Made by a program: the position numbers and the translations under genes. A DNA stretch of 64,000 nt, taken from NCBI RefSeq assembly GCF_032884065.1, contig NC_088873.1, positions 32,832,227 through 32,896,226 on the forward strand, given 5' to 3'. Numbering within the stretch: the stretch's first letter is position 1; every line of letters begins with the position of its first letter. The stretch is from Artemia franciscana. Lineage: Eukaryota > Arthropoda > Branchiopoda > Anostraca > Artemiidae. This document shows positions 45,759 to 56,521 of this stretch, one piece after another. Below the pieces are notes generated by a model. The model was not told where the DNA came from and did not search any database. It saw nothing but the letters and a program-made list of their open reading frames with translations.

Positions 45759-46038
45759 CAAATAGAAAAATGATGGATTATTGGAATCACTTTGACAGAC
45801 TTGGCTTAAGTGAATCAAAACTTGACCCTGACACATTCAAGCTAATGGTTTTGTTCTGCAAATGTGCAAAAGAACTTGGGATAAAGGATACCAGAATTGC
45901 TAGTTTTCAGATAGCATGGAGTAATCTATTGCTTCAAAATGCACAACTGGAGAGGGAATTGGAATCTTTGTTAGCTTTCAACAATTTTTGGAAAGCAAAA
46001 ATTGTCAAAGCTGAAGGGCAATTAAATGTACTGCGACA
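45759..46038 (+). CDS. HAUS1: HAUS1-like augmin subunit, internal exon
   Basis: First recognisable exon of an augmin (HAUS) complex subunit 1 homologue. Augmin binds the sides of spindle microtubules and recruits gamma-tubulin for branching nucleation. The acceptor ctttttag ends at 45758. The exon begins with two bases of a split codon and encodes NRKMMDYWNHFDRLGLSESK to KAEGQLNVLR, ending with two bases of the next codon before gtaagt at 46039. The segment ELGIKDTRIASFQIAW aligns with the 'KDTSLASF' region of vertebrate HAUS1, and the rest is coiled-coil-like (NAQLERELESLLAFNNF). The ATGs at 45770 and 45773 are internal. An upstream exon ending with one base of a split codon is required. Confidence 0.82.
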
Positions 46039-46577
46039 GTAAGTATTTCTATTCATATTCACAGGGAGAGTAAATTAACATATCCCCAAAAAAGGGGCTG
46101 CAATAATGATTCTTGTTGCAATGCTCTATTTATTTTACTCTTAGCTCTATTTTTGGTCATAACTAAGTCTTGTTTTTGTTGTAGAATGACTGGTAAAATT
46201 CTTGATGAGTTCCTCAGCTCTCGAGCAGGAAAGGAAAGTAGTTTGGTAAATGGCAAAAACGCCATAAGATAGCATTTCTGTTATCTGGTGCCATAAAACT
46301 TAGTTTTTTGGCAATTAGGAAATAAATCCTTGAGGAACCCATGAACAGGGGAAGTGTTATTTTAATTTTTTGCCTTTTATAAAACATTCCTATATATGAA
46401 TATTTCCCTTTCCTTCTTATTCTCTGATCATAATGATCGTGCCTGCAGACATAGGGAGGAAAAGGATTAAATTGGCCACTCTCTCTCTAAGATTGGTCCA
46501 AAGGACAATATCTCCTTGGAAGAATAATGACATGAAATCTCACGTTTTTGTTCGCCCTCTCCTTTAACGATTGGACC

Positions 46578-46730
46578 TGTAGAAAATTCCGTCTCGTCAA
46601 TTGTTAAGCAGTATATTAGAAACCCAGGTTACAACAATCTGCAAAGTAAAGCATAATATAAGCACAAGCGTAGCGTAGCAAAACATAAGCTAAATCATAT
46701 GCACAACATAGCAAGCAGGAGGATGTTACA
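46578..46730 (-). repeat. 3' LTR (element orientation)
   Basis: 153 bp, from tgtagaaaattccgtctcgt to ggaggatgttaca on the plus strand, giving TG...CA termini. Differs from the other LTR at three sites (c/t near 46593, a/t near 46659, c/a near 46690). Confidence 0.93.
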
Positions 46731-46743
46731 TCTCCTTTCTTCT
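46731..46743 (-). promoter_or_regulatory. Polypurine tract of the LTR element
   Basis: The complement reads agaagaaaggaga immediately before the 3' LTR. This is the expected plus-strand primer site for reverse transcription. Confidence 0.8.
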
Positions 46744-46875
46744 GGACACTTTAACATGACAACAAAATTTAACCAAAATCTTCCATTTACGTGTATCCAC
46801 CCTTTCTTCCCCAAAAAGGGAAAAGAAAGGAAATAAAAACAAAAAAGAAACAAAACAAACAACAACAACGACAAC

Positions 46876-48217
46876 TTATAAATTAAGCCTTTTTGGAGGT
46901 TTGATTATTCTCCCAAGACGTGTCATGGCGGGTGGCGGTACTTCGTCCTGAATGTGGCTACTGACTTTTGGGCTTGACCCTGGGGCTTGAATAAGGACAG
47001 TTGGGGGTGGGCTTTTTGACGGGGTTGAGAACGCGTTTGGAGATGATGTGGAACTCAACTGCGGTACCCCATTTTAATTGGTATGCTGATATTGTTCTAG
47101 ATCTGTGTCATCTGGGGACATTCTCAGGTATTTTCGGTTTCGACGATATGCTTTCATATCTTGAGTTTGCACGACGTACGATCTTGGCAGTTCGTGTTTG
47201 TGCAACACGACAGCTGGTTTCCAAGATTTTCCTTGGATCTGTGCTTCCACAGATTGCCCTTGTTTCAGTTCTTGAAGGTCCTTTGAGTGACGATTGTAGT
47301 ACTTTTGCTGCCTTAGTTGGCACTCCAGGCGACTTTCAACGAATTCACATTTGGGAACTATTTTGGGAGTGGGATGCTCAAGGGTACAGGGTATTGTTGA
47401 TCGCAATTTCCTACTCATTAATAGCTGGGCAGGAGACGCCATTCCATCTACTGGGGTATTTCTGTACTCAAGAAGGGCATTGCTCATTTTGCTTCTGCAA
47501 AATCGGGTCTTCTTTATCATGTTTTTGCTATCCCAACGGCTTTCTCTGCCAATCCGTTTGACTGGGCATGTTGGGGACTCGACGTTCTGTGCTCAATGGA
47601 CCACCTATTGGTAAAGTCTTGAAACATAAGGGAGTTGAAATGTGGACCATTGTCTGAAGTAATGATGCGAGGGATCCCATGCCTTGCGAAATGGTCTTTT
47701 AGAAGGGATATGACTTGATGGGATGAGGCAGCTGTCCCTATTCGATCAACTGCGAAAAATCGACTGTAATAGTCAACCGTAACGAGGAAGTGACTTCCTT
47801 CCAGATAGAACATGTCTATTCCAACATGTTCCCATGGGTGGTTAGGTATACCATGAGGCTTGAGAGATTCTTTCTGGTTGTTCCTTTGGTACGCTTGGCA
47901 TGCTGGGCAACGTTTGATATATTCTTCGATACTTTCAGTCATCCCTGGCCAATAAACGATTGTTCTAGCCCTTTGCTTCGTTTTTTCAATACCGAGATGG
48001 GAAGCATGCATGCTGTGCAAGATATCAGGGCGGAGGATTTTGGGGATTACTAAGCAATCTCCTTTTAGAATGATTCCATCAATCACAGTGAGTTCATGCT
48101 TGGAACTGAAGTATATTGTGCGATGAGGGAAGGTGTTTGAGCTTTTGTTGATGGCCATCCTGATTTGATTGTGTCTGCAAGACACGCTAGGATAGGGTCT
48201 AAGAGTGTTTCTTTCTT
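46876..48217 (-). pseudogene. Integrase and C-terminal part of pol
   Basis: Frame 47517-48185 carries the H-H-C-C zinc region (HASHLGIEKTKQRARTIVYW ... CPACQ, about 47905-48010) and the DDE triad: D in GIDMFYLEG, D in TSDNGPHF, E in LAEKAVG. The N-terminal 18 or so codons of that open frame are a shadow. The pol frame proper runs on from the stop at 48215-48217 through 'KKETLLDPILACLADTI' and shifts near 48110. Frame 47074-47520 continues the integrase C-terminal region after a frameshift at about 47520. 46876-47058 gives the Pro/Ser-rich tail ending RLGRIIKPPKRLNL after another break. Confidence 0.85.
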
Positions 48218-50194
48218 CTATTGTAATAGCCTTGCAGGACTAATGGGAATGAGGCTCATGACGGAGTGGACATATGATTCAGTTTCTTTTTGTAGACTTT
48301 CATCTTGGCTTTGAAGGTATAGGCGGGACAGTGTGTCTGGGACTGGGATCTCTATACCAGGCCGGAAAATGACTGTAAGATCATATGGCTGAATCTGGAG
48401 CAACATTCTTTGGAGACGAGGAGATGATTTTTGCATTGGTCGATTAATAAGCGTTTCAAGTGGTTTGTGGTCAGTGACTACAACAAAGCTATGGCCATAC
48501 AGGTACTGATGGAAGTGACGAATTCCAAAAACGATGGCGTAAAGTTCCTTTTCGATCTGAGAGTATTTCTGCTCTGTTGTATTCAATGAGCGGGAGGAAA
48601 ACGAAATGATGTTCTCGTTCTGAATAAGGACTGCTCCAAGGCCTGATTTGGAAGCATCAACTTGTAGCTCTAGGTTACCAACTGAGGGATTAAAAGGGGA
48701 TATGGTGCTACATATTGATTTTTTGATGGTATCGAACGTGTTGTCATGTACTTCTTCCCATACGAACTTCTGCTGCTTTGATAGAGTTCGTAGTGGTTCG
48801 TTCTGGGATGATAGATTTGGGATGTAACGGGACAGGTAGTTTAGCATCCCTAATAATGTCTGAAGTTCCTCGCGGTTGCGTGGTCGGGGCATTTCCTTCA
48901 GTGCGTTAACTTTGTTTGGATCAGGATGGATGCCATCCTTAGAGATCACATGACCAAAGTAAGGTATTGATTCGGACTTGAGTATGCATTTTGCTTTATT
49001 CAATTTTACGGTCCGTTCTCTGGCTCTGGTGAGTGCAGCTCGTGTGTTCACATCATGTTCAGTTTCGGATTTTCCTGAAATTATGATATCGTCAACTATG
49101 ACTGAGAATCCGGGTACCCCCTCAAACGCTTCTTCCATTCGCCTCTGGAATTCATCTTGAGCGGAAATCAGGCCAAAGGGCATCCTCCTGAATTTAAATC
49201 TCCCGAATGGTGTCGCGAATGTTGTGAGCTCTGATGATTCTTCATCAAGAACTAGAGACCAGTACCCATGCCTTGCATCAAGTTTTGTGAAGAATTTTGC
49301 TCGTTCATGCTTTTGAATAGCCTCATCACAGGCTGGCATAGGATGGTGTGGCCTTTTTATAGCTTTATTCAGGTCATGCGGGTCAATACAGATCCGAAGT
49401 GACTTGTCTGGTTTCTCGACAATCACAACAGAATTAACCCAGTCTGTAGGGTGAGTGACCTTTTCGATGACACCTAGGCGTTCCATACGCTCTAGTTCTT
49501 CCTTGAACCTTGGTAGGACTGCAACAGGGATGCGTTTCGTTGGTTGGACTGTTGGTTGTACTCCTTCTTTCAGAACAATCTTGCATTCACCTCTCAATTT
49601 CCCAATTCCATCAAAGAGATCTGCAAATTCAGTAAACAGGTCGTCTGATGACTCGTTGAGAGTAAAAATGCATTTTATCAGCTGCAACTTACGACTAGCA
49701 ACGAACCCCAAGATTGGTGTGGGTGCTTCTTCTACTATGAAAAAGGTAAGCAGCTCACTGTTACCATTGCTGTGGGAGCAAAAGAGCTGGCAAGTACCAA
49801 GTACTGGGATCTTCTGTCCACAGAAACTGGTAAGGATTTGGCGGGTAGGGTGGATCTGTGGGCTAGGCTTGATGTTGTTCAGTAGAGATTTTGTGAGGAT
49901 GTTGGCTTGAGCCCCAGTATCTACCTTGAATCTGACGCTGATTTGTTGGTCGATGCGCAGGACTGAGTAGGGTTGGTCATCTGCATTTTCTATTGACACC
50001 TCGTGAATAAAGAGTTCATCATCACTGCACCTTACATCATTTGGGTCTGCTCTGTTTGACTCGATCGCGTTGATAGATTTCTTTCCACTTCTGCATACTT
50101 TTGCGAAATGGTTCATTTTGTTGCACTTGCTGCAAATTTTCCCTTTTGCGGGACATTTGTGCATGGGTGAATAATCCCCACCACACAAATATCA
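48215..50194 (-). pseudogene. Pol: zinc knuckle, protease, reverse transcriptase, RNase H
   Basis: One long frame (48218-50188 plus the preceding in-frame codons). Domains in order are knuckles CGGDYSPMHKCPAK and CSKCNKMNHFAKVC (C-x2-C-x4-H-x4-C, about 50090-50135), aspartic protease VDTGAQANIL (DTGA at 49911-49921), RT with ARHGYWSLVLDEESSELTTF, FRRMPFGLISAQDEFQRRM and catalytic VDD (VIVDDIIISG, 49080-49109), and RNase H with LQVDASKSGLGAVLIQ and VTDHKPLE. The catalytic residues of these domains are present. The frame ends at a TAG (48215-48217) inside the region that should lead to integrase, and is separated from gag by a TGA at 50192-50194 that replaces the first cysteine of the first knuckle. 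Confidence 0.9.
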
Positions 50195-50844
50195 ACCCTG
50201 TCTTCTCGCCATGTTGGGTCTGGCAGGTCCTTTGGATTGTTTGTTATACTGGACGAAGTCGATTTCCTGCTTGATTTGTAATTCGGGGTTGGATGTCGCT
50301 GCTGTTGACATCGACTTTAGTTGTGCCTGGGTTTCTGTGTGGGCTCGAGCAGTAGTGATTGCTTGGGGAAGAGTTAGTGTTGGTCCCATCTGCAGTAGTT
50401 TTTCACGTATCTTTGGTGACTTAACTCCACAGATAAGTCTATCTCGTACCATTTCATCACGGATTGCAGCACTGTACTCGCAATCACGAACCAAAAGTTT
50501 TAGATCTGTCACATACTGTTCCACAGTTTCAATGTCGTTCTGATCCCGTTTGTGGAAAACATAACGTGAGAAGATTGGATTTGCAGATGGACTAAAGTAT
50601 TCATCGAACTTTGCGTATACACTGCAATACGGTTTTTTTCGGCCTCGGTGAGAGACCAGGTGCTGAAGATGTCCCGTCCTTTCTCACCAAGCCATATTAG
50701 TAAAAATGCACATTGAACAGTCTCTGTCTTTCCACTCAAGGGGCCTGCAAACATGAGTGTTGCATGGCTTTTGAATCTATTCCAAGCTTCCTTGAGGTTG
50801 TCTGCTTCCTAATTGAGTTCAGGGTATGGGACAGTGGGTTCCAT
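50195..50844 (-). pseudogene. Gag of the LTR element (broken)
   Basis: Start ATG at 50842-50844, soon after the primer-binding site. The frame has a TAG at codon 12 (50809-50811), then continues NLKEAWNRFKSHATLMFAG and FLLIWLGEKGRDIFSTWSL. A frameshift near 50615-50640, next to a run of seven T, moves it into YFSPSANPIFSRYVF and then VEQYVTDLKLLVRDCEYSAA and RDRLICGVKSP. This is the capsid-like retrotransposon gag pattern. Gag and pol share one frame at their junction (only the TGA at 50192-50194 separates them), implying a single Gag-Pol frame in the active ancestor. Confidence 0.85.
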
Positions 50845-50846
50845 TT

Positions 50847-50857
50847 TTCTGACACCG
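50847..50857 (-). promoter_or_regulatory. Primer-binding site of the LTR element
   Basis: Immediately inside the 5' LTR the complement reads cggtgtcagaa. Ten of these 11 bases match TGGTGTCAGAA, the complement of the 3' end of a eukaryotic leucine tRNA. The first base differs. Confidence 0.65.
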
Positions 50858-51010
50858 TGTAGAAAATTCCGTTTCGTCAATTGTTAAGCAGTATATTAGA
50901 AACCCAGGTTACAACAATCTGCAAAGTAAAGCATAATTTAAGCACAAGCGTAGCGTAGCAAAACATAAGATAAATCATATGCACAACATAGCAAGCAGGA
51001 GGATGTTACA
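50858..51010 (-). repeat. 5' LTR (element orientation)
   Basis: 153 bp with the same termini as 46578-46730, followed by the GACC target duplication at 51011-51014. Confidence 0.93.
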
Positions 51011-51569
51011 GACCTTTGTGAATTGCATGCAATTTAAACCTATGCATATAATATGCTTTGTTATTTGATAACAACTCTATCCTATGCTTAACTCTAAATG
51101 TGTTCAACTTGAAAGAGGTTTGAAAACTTTGATCTTAAATACAATTATTAATTGTCCATAGAAAATTCTTGAAAGAGTGTTATGAATTTTATAAACTATA
51201 ATGTTGGATTTGCGAATTCTAAACGTATCGAGTTAAAATACACACATTCTAGAGAAAAAATGAAAAAAAAAATCCAAAATTATTTTTTTAGGGGAAGAGG
51301 ACAAAAAACCACACTACCTATCCGTCATACATAATATAAGAATATAACAAGGAATTTTCTAAAGATAGTGAACGAAATATGGTATACTGCCAAAGCAAAT
51401 ATATCGGATGTATAACCAATGGCTGTCTTCTGCAAAATATAAAACAAAGAAAATAAACTAATTCACTCTAAAATTCATCATAACCACAAAAATATATAAA
51501 AGTCTCATAGTTTTAGCCTCATAACCTCACAAAGATTCACGCAAAACCAACAATAAAGTTTATTAATTC

Positions 51570-51980
51570 ATACTAATCTTATTGATTAGCATGAGAACAA
51601 TTGTCTGCAAAGTATCTTCAACATAAACTGGACACAACACATCTCGAACCAAACAATATGCCAAATTACTGGGCAACCTCTACTCATTGACACGGTCAGG
51701 ACCTGAAGATGGAAATACTTGGGACATATTGTACAAATGAAAGACGACCAAACACCAAAGTCCATCCTCCAGTGGCAATCAACGGGAACATGGCGAAGGG
51801 AAGACCAAAGAACACTACGCCGAACATACCAAAGGGGCCTTCTCAACGTGAATGCGTCCATACAATTCCATTGGGAAGGTGTTATGGCAGCAGCCCATTT
51901 TAGTGACGACTGGCGTCTCTTCGTCGATGCAAAATTTACGCATAAATTGTTTTTAAGCAAACTTTATTCAGTTTTGTAGT
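51570..51980 (+). pseudogene. RTE-like reverse-transcriptase tail remnant
   Basis: The plus strand reads TICQITGQPLLIDTVRT, one TGA, RWKYLGHIVQMKDDQTPKSI, LQWQSTGTWRREDQRTLRRT and WEGVMAAAHFSDDWRLFVDA, ending near 51979. It is the same type of C-terminal tail as the minus-strand fragment at 39340-39700 (LGH, GQP and W..FVDA motifs shared). Only this tail is present, so it is a 5'-truncated dead copy inside the HAUS1-like intron. Confidence 0.75.
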
Positions 51981-52081
51981 AAATTTTAGGATATAAAAAA
52001 AGTAAATCGTGTTTATGAGTTTCCACAGATACGAGACTAAAATTTTTACTAAATAAGATATTACTATTGATAATTTTTCAG

Positions 52082-52205
52082 TGCCAGAGAAGCCCTCATA
52101 CACAAATCCAACCTGGAAGCAGTAAACTCAAAGAAAAAGTTGCAAGAGATTAGCATGTTTAAGAGCAAATGCGGAGACTATGAGCAGGACATAGCAAGAC
52201 ATAAG
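52082..52205 (+). CDS. HAUS1: HAUS1-like augmin subunit, penultimate exon
   Basis: 124 bases. Acceptor ttttcag ends at 52081. The first base completes the split codon of the previous exon (CA+T), then ARE ALIHKSNLEAVNSKKKLQEI and SMFKSKCGDYEQDIARHK, with donor gtaaaa at 52206 in phase 0. All-helical, heptad-rich sequence as expected for the coiled-coil body of augmin subunits. The splice phases with both neighbours agree exactly, which supports the exon even though it is short. Confidence 0.8.
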
Positions 52206-53429
52206 GTAAAAATAACTTTTCAGATAGTTTTTTGACAGCATTTCTTGAATCTTGAACCAGAGTGTTAATTCTAATGGCAAAATATAAGAGATTTGGATTG
52301 CCCCGTGAATGATACGCTGTTCAACTCAAATTGACACAAGAACATATTGCATTAAAGTAGACATTAGCAGGCCAAAGCATAAAAAAAAGATAAGAAGAAT
52401 AGCAGATAATTGTCTTAGTATGTATTCCTTAAAATAATTATTAAATGAACTGCAGAAAAGAAGAAAAAAAAGGTGCAAAACGTATAAAAGATTTTCTTTT
52501 CCATGGATCAAATTTTAGTGTTGCCTTCTAAGAGTTGCATCAAAAACACCTTTATATCTCTGCTTATTTCTGTTCTATTCTTTTCGTAAAATATGAGTGA
52601 TAAAAAAATGAAACTATTTATTTACACTTTTACTTCTTCAGAAAATACATCCTCTTCATAAAATGTCTCTTCACAAAATGCATCCTTAGGGCTGTAGCAC
52701 AAGTCTTTGATGGGAATCCGCTTAATGTGGCCTAGTTCTAGTGTAACATATTTTCTGCAGTTATAAATATTCCCAACCTTTGAATTTGGTTTTATTTATC
52801 CAATAAAATCGCGCTTACTTCCATGATTCTGTCTGTTTAGGACGTGTTAGTGCATCTGTTATGGCAGCTGTATAATGATCACTACTAATCCCAATTCCTT
52901 AATTCATCGTTTTATTTTTTGCTTAATATTCAATAAATCGTAAATTGTAAAAATCGTAAATTGTAATTAAGTACGATTAAGTAAATCGTAATGATGATTA
53001 AAGCGGATGAATTTTAAGGGCTGGATACATAATTTTTAAATTTCAGCCAACGAATTATAAATAATTCGTCTGCTAACCGTTTTGGTTATTTGAAATTTTA
53101 TTGATCGAAACTATAAAATGTCTAATATTCAACTAACTATTGTGTCGCTTCTTGGAATCGATCCCTAAATACCACAAGTTTATTTTTTCACCAAGTCCTT
53201 AAGTGCCCTTGCGTGTCTCTGTCTGGTACTCAATATAGTGTACCTTGAAAACGGGCTAGAGAAGACATGAAAGACAAAACTGAAAGGGCTGAGTCAAGAA
53301 TAACTGAAAAAAGGGTCAATAAAAGATGGGATAGCTGAATACAATGGCTTACATTAATTACCTTCTTGAGGTGATTCCTTCATTTCATTTATTTGGCACT
53401 TAAAAGAGCATCACACTAAATCGAAGCAT

Positions 53430-53715
53430 AATTGCACTTTACTGAAAAAAATGCAAATGAATTTGCATTGTCAGTTTAATGTACATATGCTCATATTTAT
53501 TCTTTACAATCTTAATAATTTCTGATTTATTAAAATTATAAAAGTGAAAACATTAAAAAACTTTGTTTCAATAAAATAAAAATTATGTTCTGGCCTTGAG
53601 AAGGCATAGGGGGTGTGAGCCCTATTCATGTTAATTTTTGGTCCTTTTGAGTTTGACTTGGTTATTTATTGTAATTTCTGTTCATTTTCGGTTTCATTTA
53701 TTTATTGATGATGAC
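53430..53715. repeat. Two-part repeat, second arrangement
   Basis: 53434-53556 matches 20503-20622 directly, and 53577-53712 matches 20370-20495 in inverse orientation. It abuts the 3' side of a minus-strand LINE at about 53716. Confidence 0.7.
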
Positions 53716-55440
53716 TAATGCAAGCATTGAATAGATAAGGTGATAGCACTCCACCTTGTCGTACTCCAGATTGAACTTACCGTAGTACCCTGTACCAGAT
53801 TATAAACGAAGAAACGAGTTGCTATACCAAACTTTAAGTACATGTATGATAGAAAGGTCACTCAATACTCTGTCAAAGAGTGCCACACTGGTGCATGGTA
53901 AATACTATCGAAAGCTTCAGACAAATCCAAAGCGCAAATATGTAATTCATAACCTTTAGACTGGGGATCATATAGAATTGAAGCTAAAACCTTATGTGCA
54001 TGTAAGCACCCAATACAAGGTTGAAACCCAAATTGGTTTGAGGCTTTCGCAGTTCGTTCAATAATATATGGGAGCAGAAGATATTCAAAAATCTTACTAA
54101 TATTGGAAGTAAAATTGATTGGCCTATATGGAATGCAATCAAAAAGGTCTCTTCCACGTTTAAGAATAGAATTTACCGTTCCGCAAAGAAAGGAATCAAT
54201 CAGGCACCATTGACAACTATAAACAGAACTGAAAAAGTAATTGGAGCTGAGCGACTAGTGCCGGACAATCACAACATAAATGTTGAGCGCTAATCTCGTC
54301 AAGATCACTGGATTTAGACTTGAGTTTAAGCATACAATTGACAATACTTTTAGTTGATACGGGAATAATATGATGTTGCAAAACTTTAGGTGGCAAAAAT
54401 TTAGACACTAAGCACTGAAAATGCTAATGAACACTATAGTGAACAACTGAACTTTTTTGTACTGAACCTTATAAAAAGTATTTTTATAATGCCTAAGCCA
54501 AGGCGAATCTGGGTACATTATTGGTCCCTTATGAATCAAATTTAGACGCATTATGACTTCTTTCCATTGTACTTTACTTTTAGGGAACTCAGCACCATTA
54601 TTTCGAACCAAACGAAGATACCGTTTAAACTCCGCTTTTACCTTACTTTTTATATCAAACAATTGGTCTCCCAAGGGCGCCGACACGCAATCCAGATGCG
54701 AAGCCAGAGTTTAGCACGATTTTTGACGGCTTTGAGACCAGGGTCTTCTTTCCAAATTGGACGAGTTTTGAGTTTAACCCTGACAAGGGAGACAGCCACA
54801 TTCTCAGCTCGTTTCATGCACTCAAATAAGCGAAGGTAATAAACGTTCAGTTACACTCTGGCTTCTGGCAAAAAAAATACTCGTGCACAGCAGATTAAAA
54901 GGAATCTTGACGCAGGACAATAGAGCTGTTTGGGTAGAAATATATAAAGGCCAATTGGCTTTGCTCCACTCTCGTTTCAAACACCATTTTTTATAAGTAA
55001 TAACACAAGGATTATGAGATGGATTAGCGGTTAATGTCACAGTAAGAGAGATGGGAAGGTGGTCAAAATCCCGTTCATCTTCGTCAACATGAATGACAGA
55101 TCAGGGAACATCGGCAGAGCAGATACAATGGTCAATCTTGGTCACAGTACCACTAATGTGAATATAACTGTGATTAAGAGCTTTTGGTGCTATACGGTAA
55201 CCAATTGACAACGAATCTAAAACTAAGTTGGTACGAGTAGAGGAGCTATGAACATCACAATTAAAGTCACCTATCACCAGCCACCGGTGTCCATGCTTTT
55301 CAATACTGCATAACAGAGTTTTAAGGGATGAGCAGGCATTAGAAAACTTCGTAAGTGAAGCTGTACGTTTCTTATCGCAGGGAAGATTTACATTTAAAAA
55401 TACAAGGTGACCAAGTTTTATTGTCATGATATTATCAGAG
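53716..55440 (-). pseudogene. Decayed CR1/L2-like LINE (endonuclease plus part of RT)
   Basis: Frame 55101-55427 is an endonuclease C-terminal half: HGHRWLVIGDFNCDVHSSS (55240-55300) and TVTKIDHCICSAD. 54408-54840 gives the linker (KAEFKRYLRLVRNNG, WLRIWIACRRPWE). 54217-54408 has SSDLDEISAQHL and similar. 53730-54100 in broken frames has NWFGFQPCIGCLHA, then ICALDLSEAFDSI (about 53905-53945). The catalytic DD region and everything 3' of it are missing, so this copy is truncated at both ends. It is unrelated in detail to the 36-40 kb element. Confidence 0.75.
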
Positions 55441-55873
55441 GAATGTAATCAACACAGGTGACAAAGAAGTACCTAATCGTTTGATTACACATGCAAGGGC
55501 CCGGAGGGTCGGCCGTTTGTTTGGCAGACATTGGTGGTAAACACAATATGGTGGCTGCTTTTTCGTAGAGAGTTAACGGAGATTACAGGAAGTAAATGTT
55601 ACAAAACGATTAGAGATTACAAAATGTCGAAATCATCCATTTTTTTGGTTTAATGAGGTATTGTTATCTTGCGCGCCATTGATATTAAAAGAGTAGATTG
55701 AGACAGACAATTTGACAGTCATTTGGATGCACCTGTGTTTGTTTCCATTTATTAATATGGACTTGAACATATTTGTATCATTAATTAGGTCCTTATTAGC
55801 AATAACACTTAGCCTAGATTGAAAAAGACAGTTCTGTATTTATTTTCCATGTATTCTTGTTATTTTTTTTCAG

Positions 55874-56107
55874 AATAATTTAGAAGAGGCGGGTTATCAC
55901 GAAAGATTAAACCATTCAAACATCACAAAAATGAAAGCTGAGCATGATTCTTTAAAAGAGGAGTTGAAAGAGACGGTCAAGGAAGTTGAGTCCTACCAAG
56001 ATCTGCCGCCTGATTTACAGTTGGCACGATTCAAAGTTGCTGAAGCCAAAAGGAAACTCGAGAAGCTAAAACAGAAAATTGGCAGGGAATGCACAGTAGC
56101 ACCATGA
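55874..56107 (+). CDS. HAUS1: HAUS1-like augmin subunit, terminal exon
   Basis: After ttttttttcag, 77 codons: NNLEEAGYHERLNHSNITKM, then KAEHDSLKEELKETVKEVES, YQDLPPDLQLARFKVAEAKR and KLEKLKQKIGRECTVAP, stop TGA at 56105-56107. The segment 'ESYQDLPPDLQLARFKVAEAKRK' in position and pattern matches the conserved C-terminal signature of HAUS1 (ESYLDLMP.P.LAQVKIEEAKR in vertebrates, from memory). This is the strongest part of the identification. Together the three exons give 213 residues, against roughly 280 for the family, so about 70-90 N-terminal residues are missing from what I can find. Confidence 0.88.
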   Translation, partial: NNLEEAGYHERLNHSNITKMKAEHDSLKEELKETVKEVESYQDLPPDLQLARFKVAEAKRKLEKLKQKIGRECTVAP

Positions 56108-56515
56108 TATTTATATAAGTGTATGGGTAATTGGTTTTCAAATTGTTTGTCAATTTCAGGGAGGCACAAATGAGACATATTATAGTTAACTTCTTTAACC
56201 TCCGTGAAGTGTATATCACAGGATGGAGTCTACGCCCTTATAACGGAAATATATATATATATAAATATTATGTATATTGGGGGGGGGGGCGGTAAGGGTT
56301 ATGTTTAAAAAAATACTTCTTGGATAGTTCACTGGAACTTGAAATTCCCCCTCCCAGAAAAAAAGAAAGAAGAAAGAATAAGTGTATGTATATATAAATC
56401 CTGTCACCTTGAAATGCCTGTATGATTTGTCTATATATTGTTCGCATCTTTGAATACAAGTCAGTTGTTTTATATTTAGCAGTAATTGTTATATATTTGA
56501 TGATTAAAGAACAGG

Positions 56516-56521
56516 AATAAA
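56516..56521 (+). promoter_or_regulatory. Candidate polyadenylation signal of the HAUS1-like gene
   Basis: AATAAA 409 bases after the stop codon. The 3' UTR between them includes an AT dinucleotide tract and a G run at 56280-56289. Confidence 0.5.

Larger units (their letters stand above)
46578..51010 (-). mobile_element. Ty3/gypsy-type LTR retrotransposon, disabled
   Basis: 4433-bp element bounded by 153-bp LTRs and a 4-bp target duplication GACC (46574-46577 and 51011-51014). On the minus strand the order is LTR, primer-binding site, gag, zinc knuckles, protease, RT, RNase H, integrase, purine tract, LTR. The LTRs differ at three of 153 positions. Very short LTRs and a pol of the 'K02A2.6-like' type suggest the Mag lineage (inference). 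Several stops and frameshifts prevent expression. It sits in antisense in an intron of the HAUS1-like gene. Confidence 0.93.
46039..52081 (+). other. HAUS1-like intron (6.0 kb) carrying an LTR element
   Basis: GT at 46039 and AG at 52080-52081. Contains the antisense Ty3/gypsy element at 46578-51010 and an RT-tail remnant at 51570-51980. 46185-46245 is exon-like (ttgttgtag before, gtaaat after) and frame-compatible with the preceding exon, but its end phase does not match the next exon, so it is not counted. 46246-46577 and 51015-51569 hold nothing recognisable. Confidence 0.8.
52206..55873 (+). other. HAUS1-like last intron (3.7 kb)
   Basis: GT at 52206 and AG at 55872-55873. 52206-53429 has no recognisable content. 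53430-53715 is a two-part repeat. 53716-55440 is a decayed minus-strand LINE. 55441-55873 is unassigned. Confidence 0.8.

Noticed and set aside
47001-47561. 186-codon plus-strand frame (and 49455-49910, 50211-50543)
   Set aside because: Antisense shadows of the LTR element's integrase, pol and gag.
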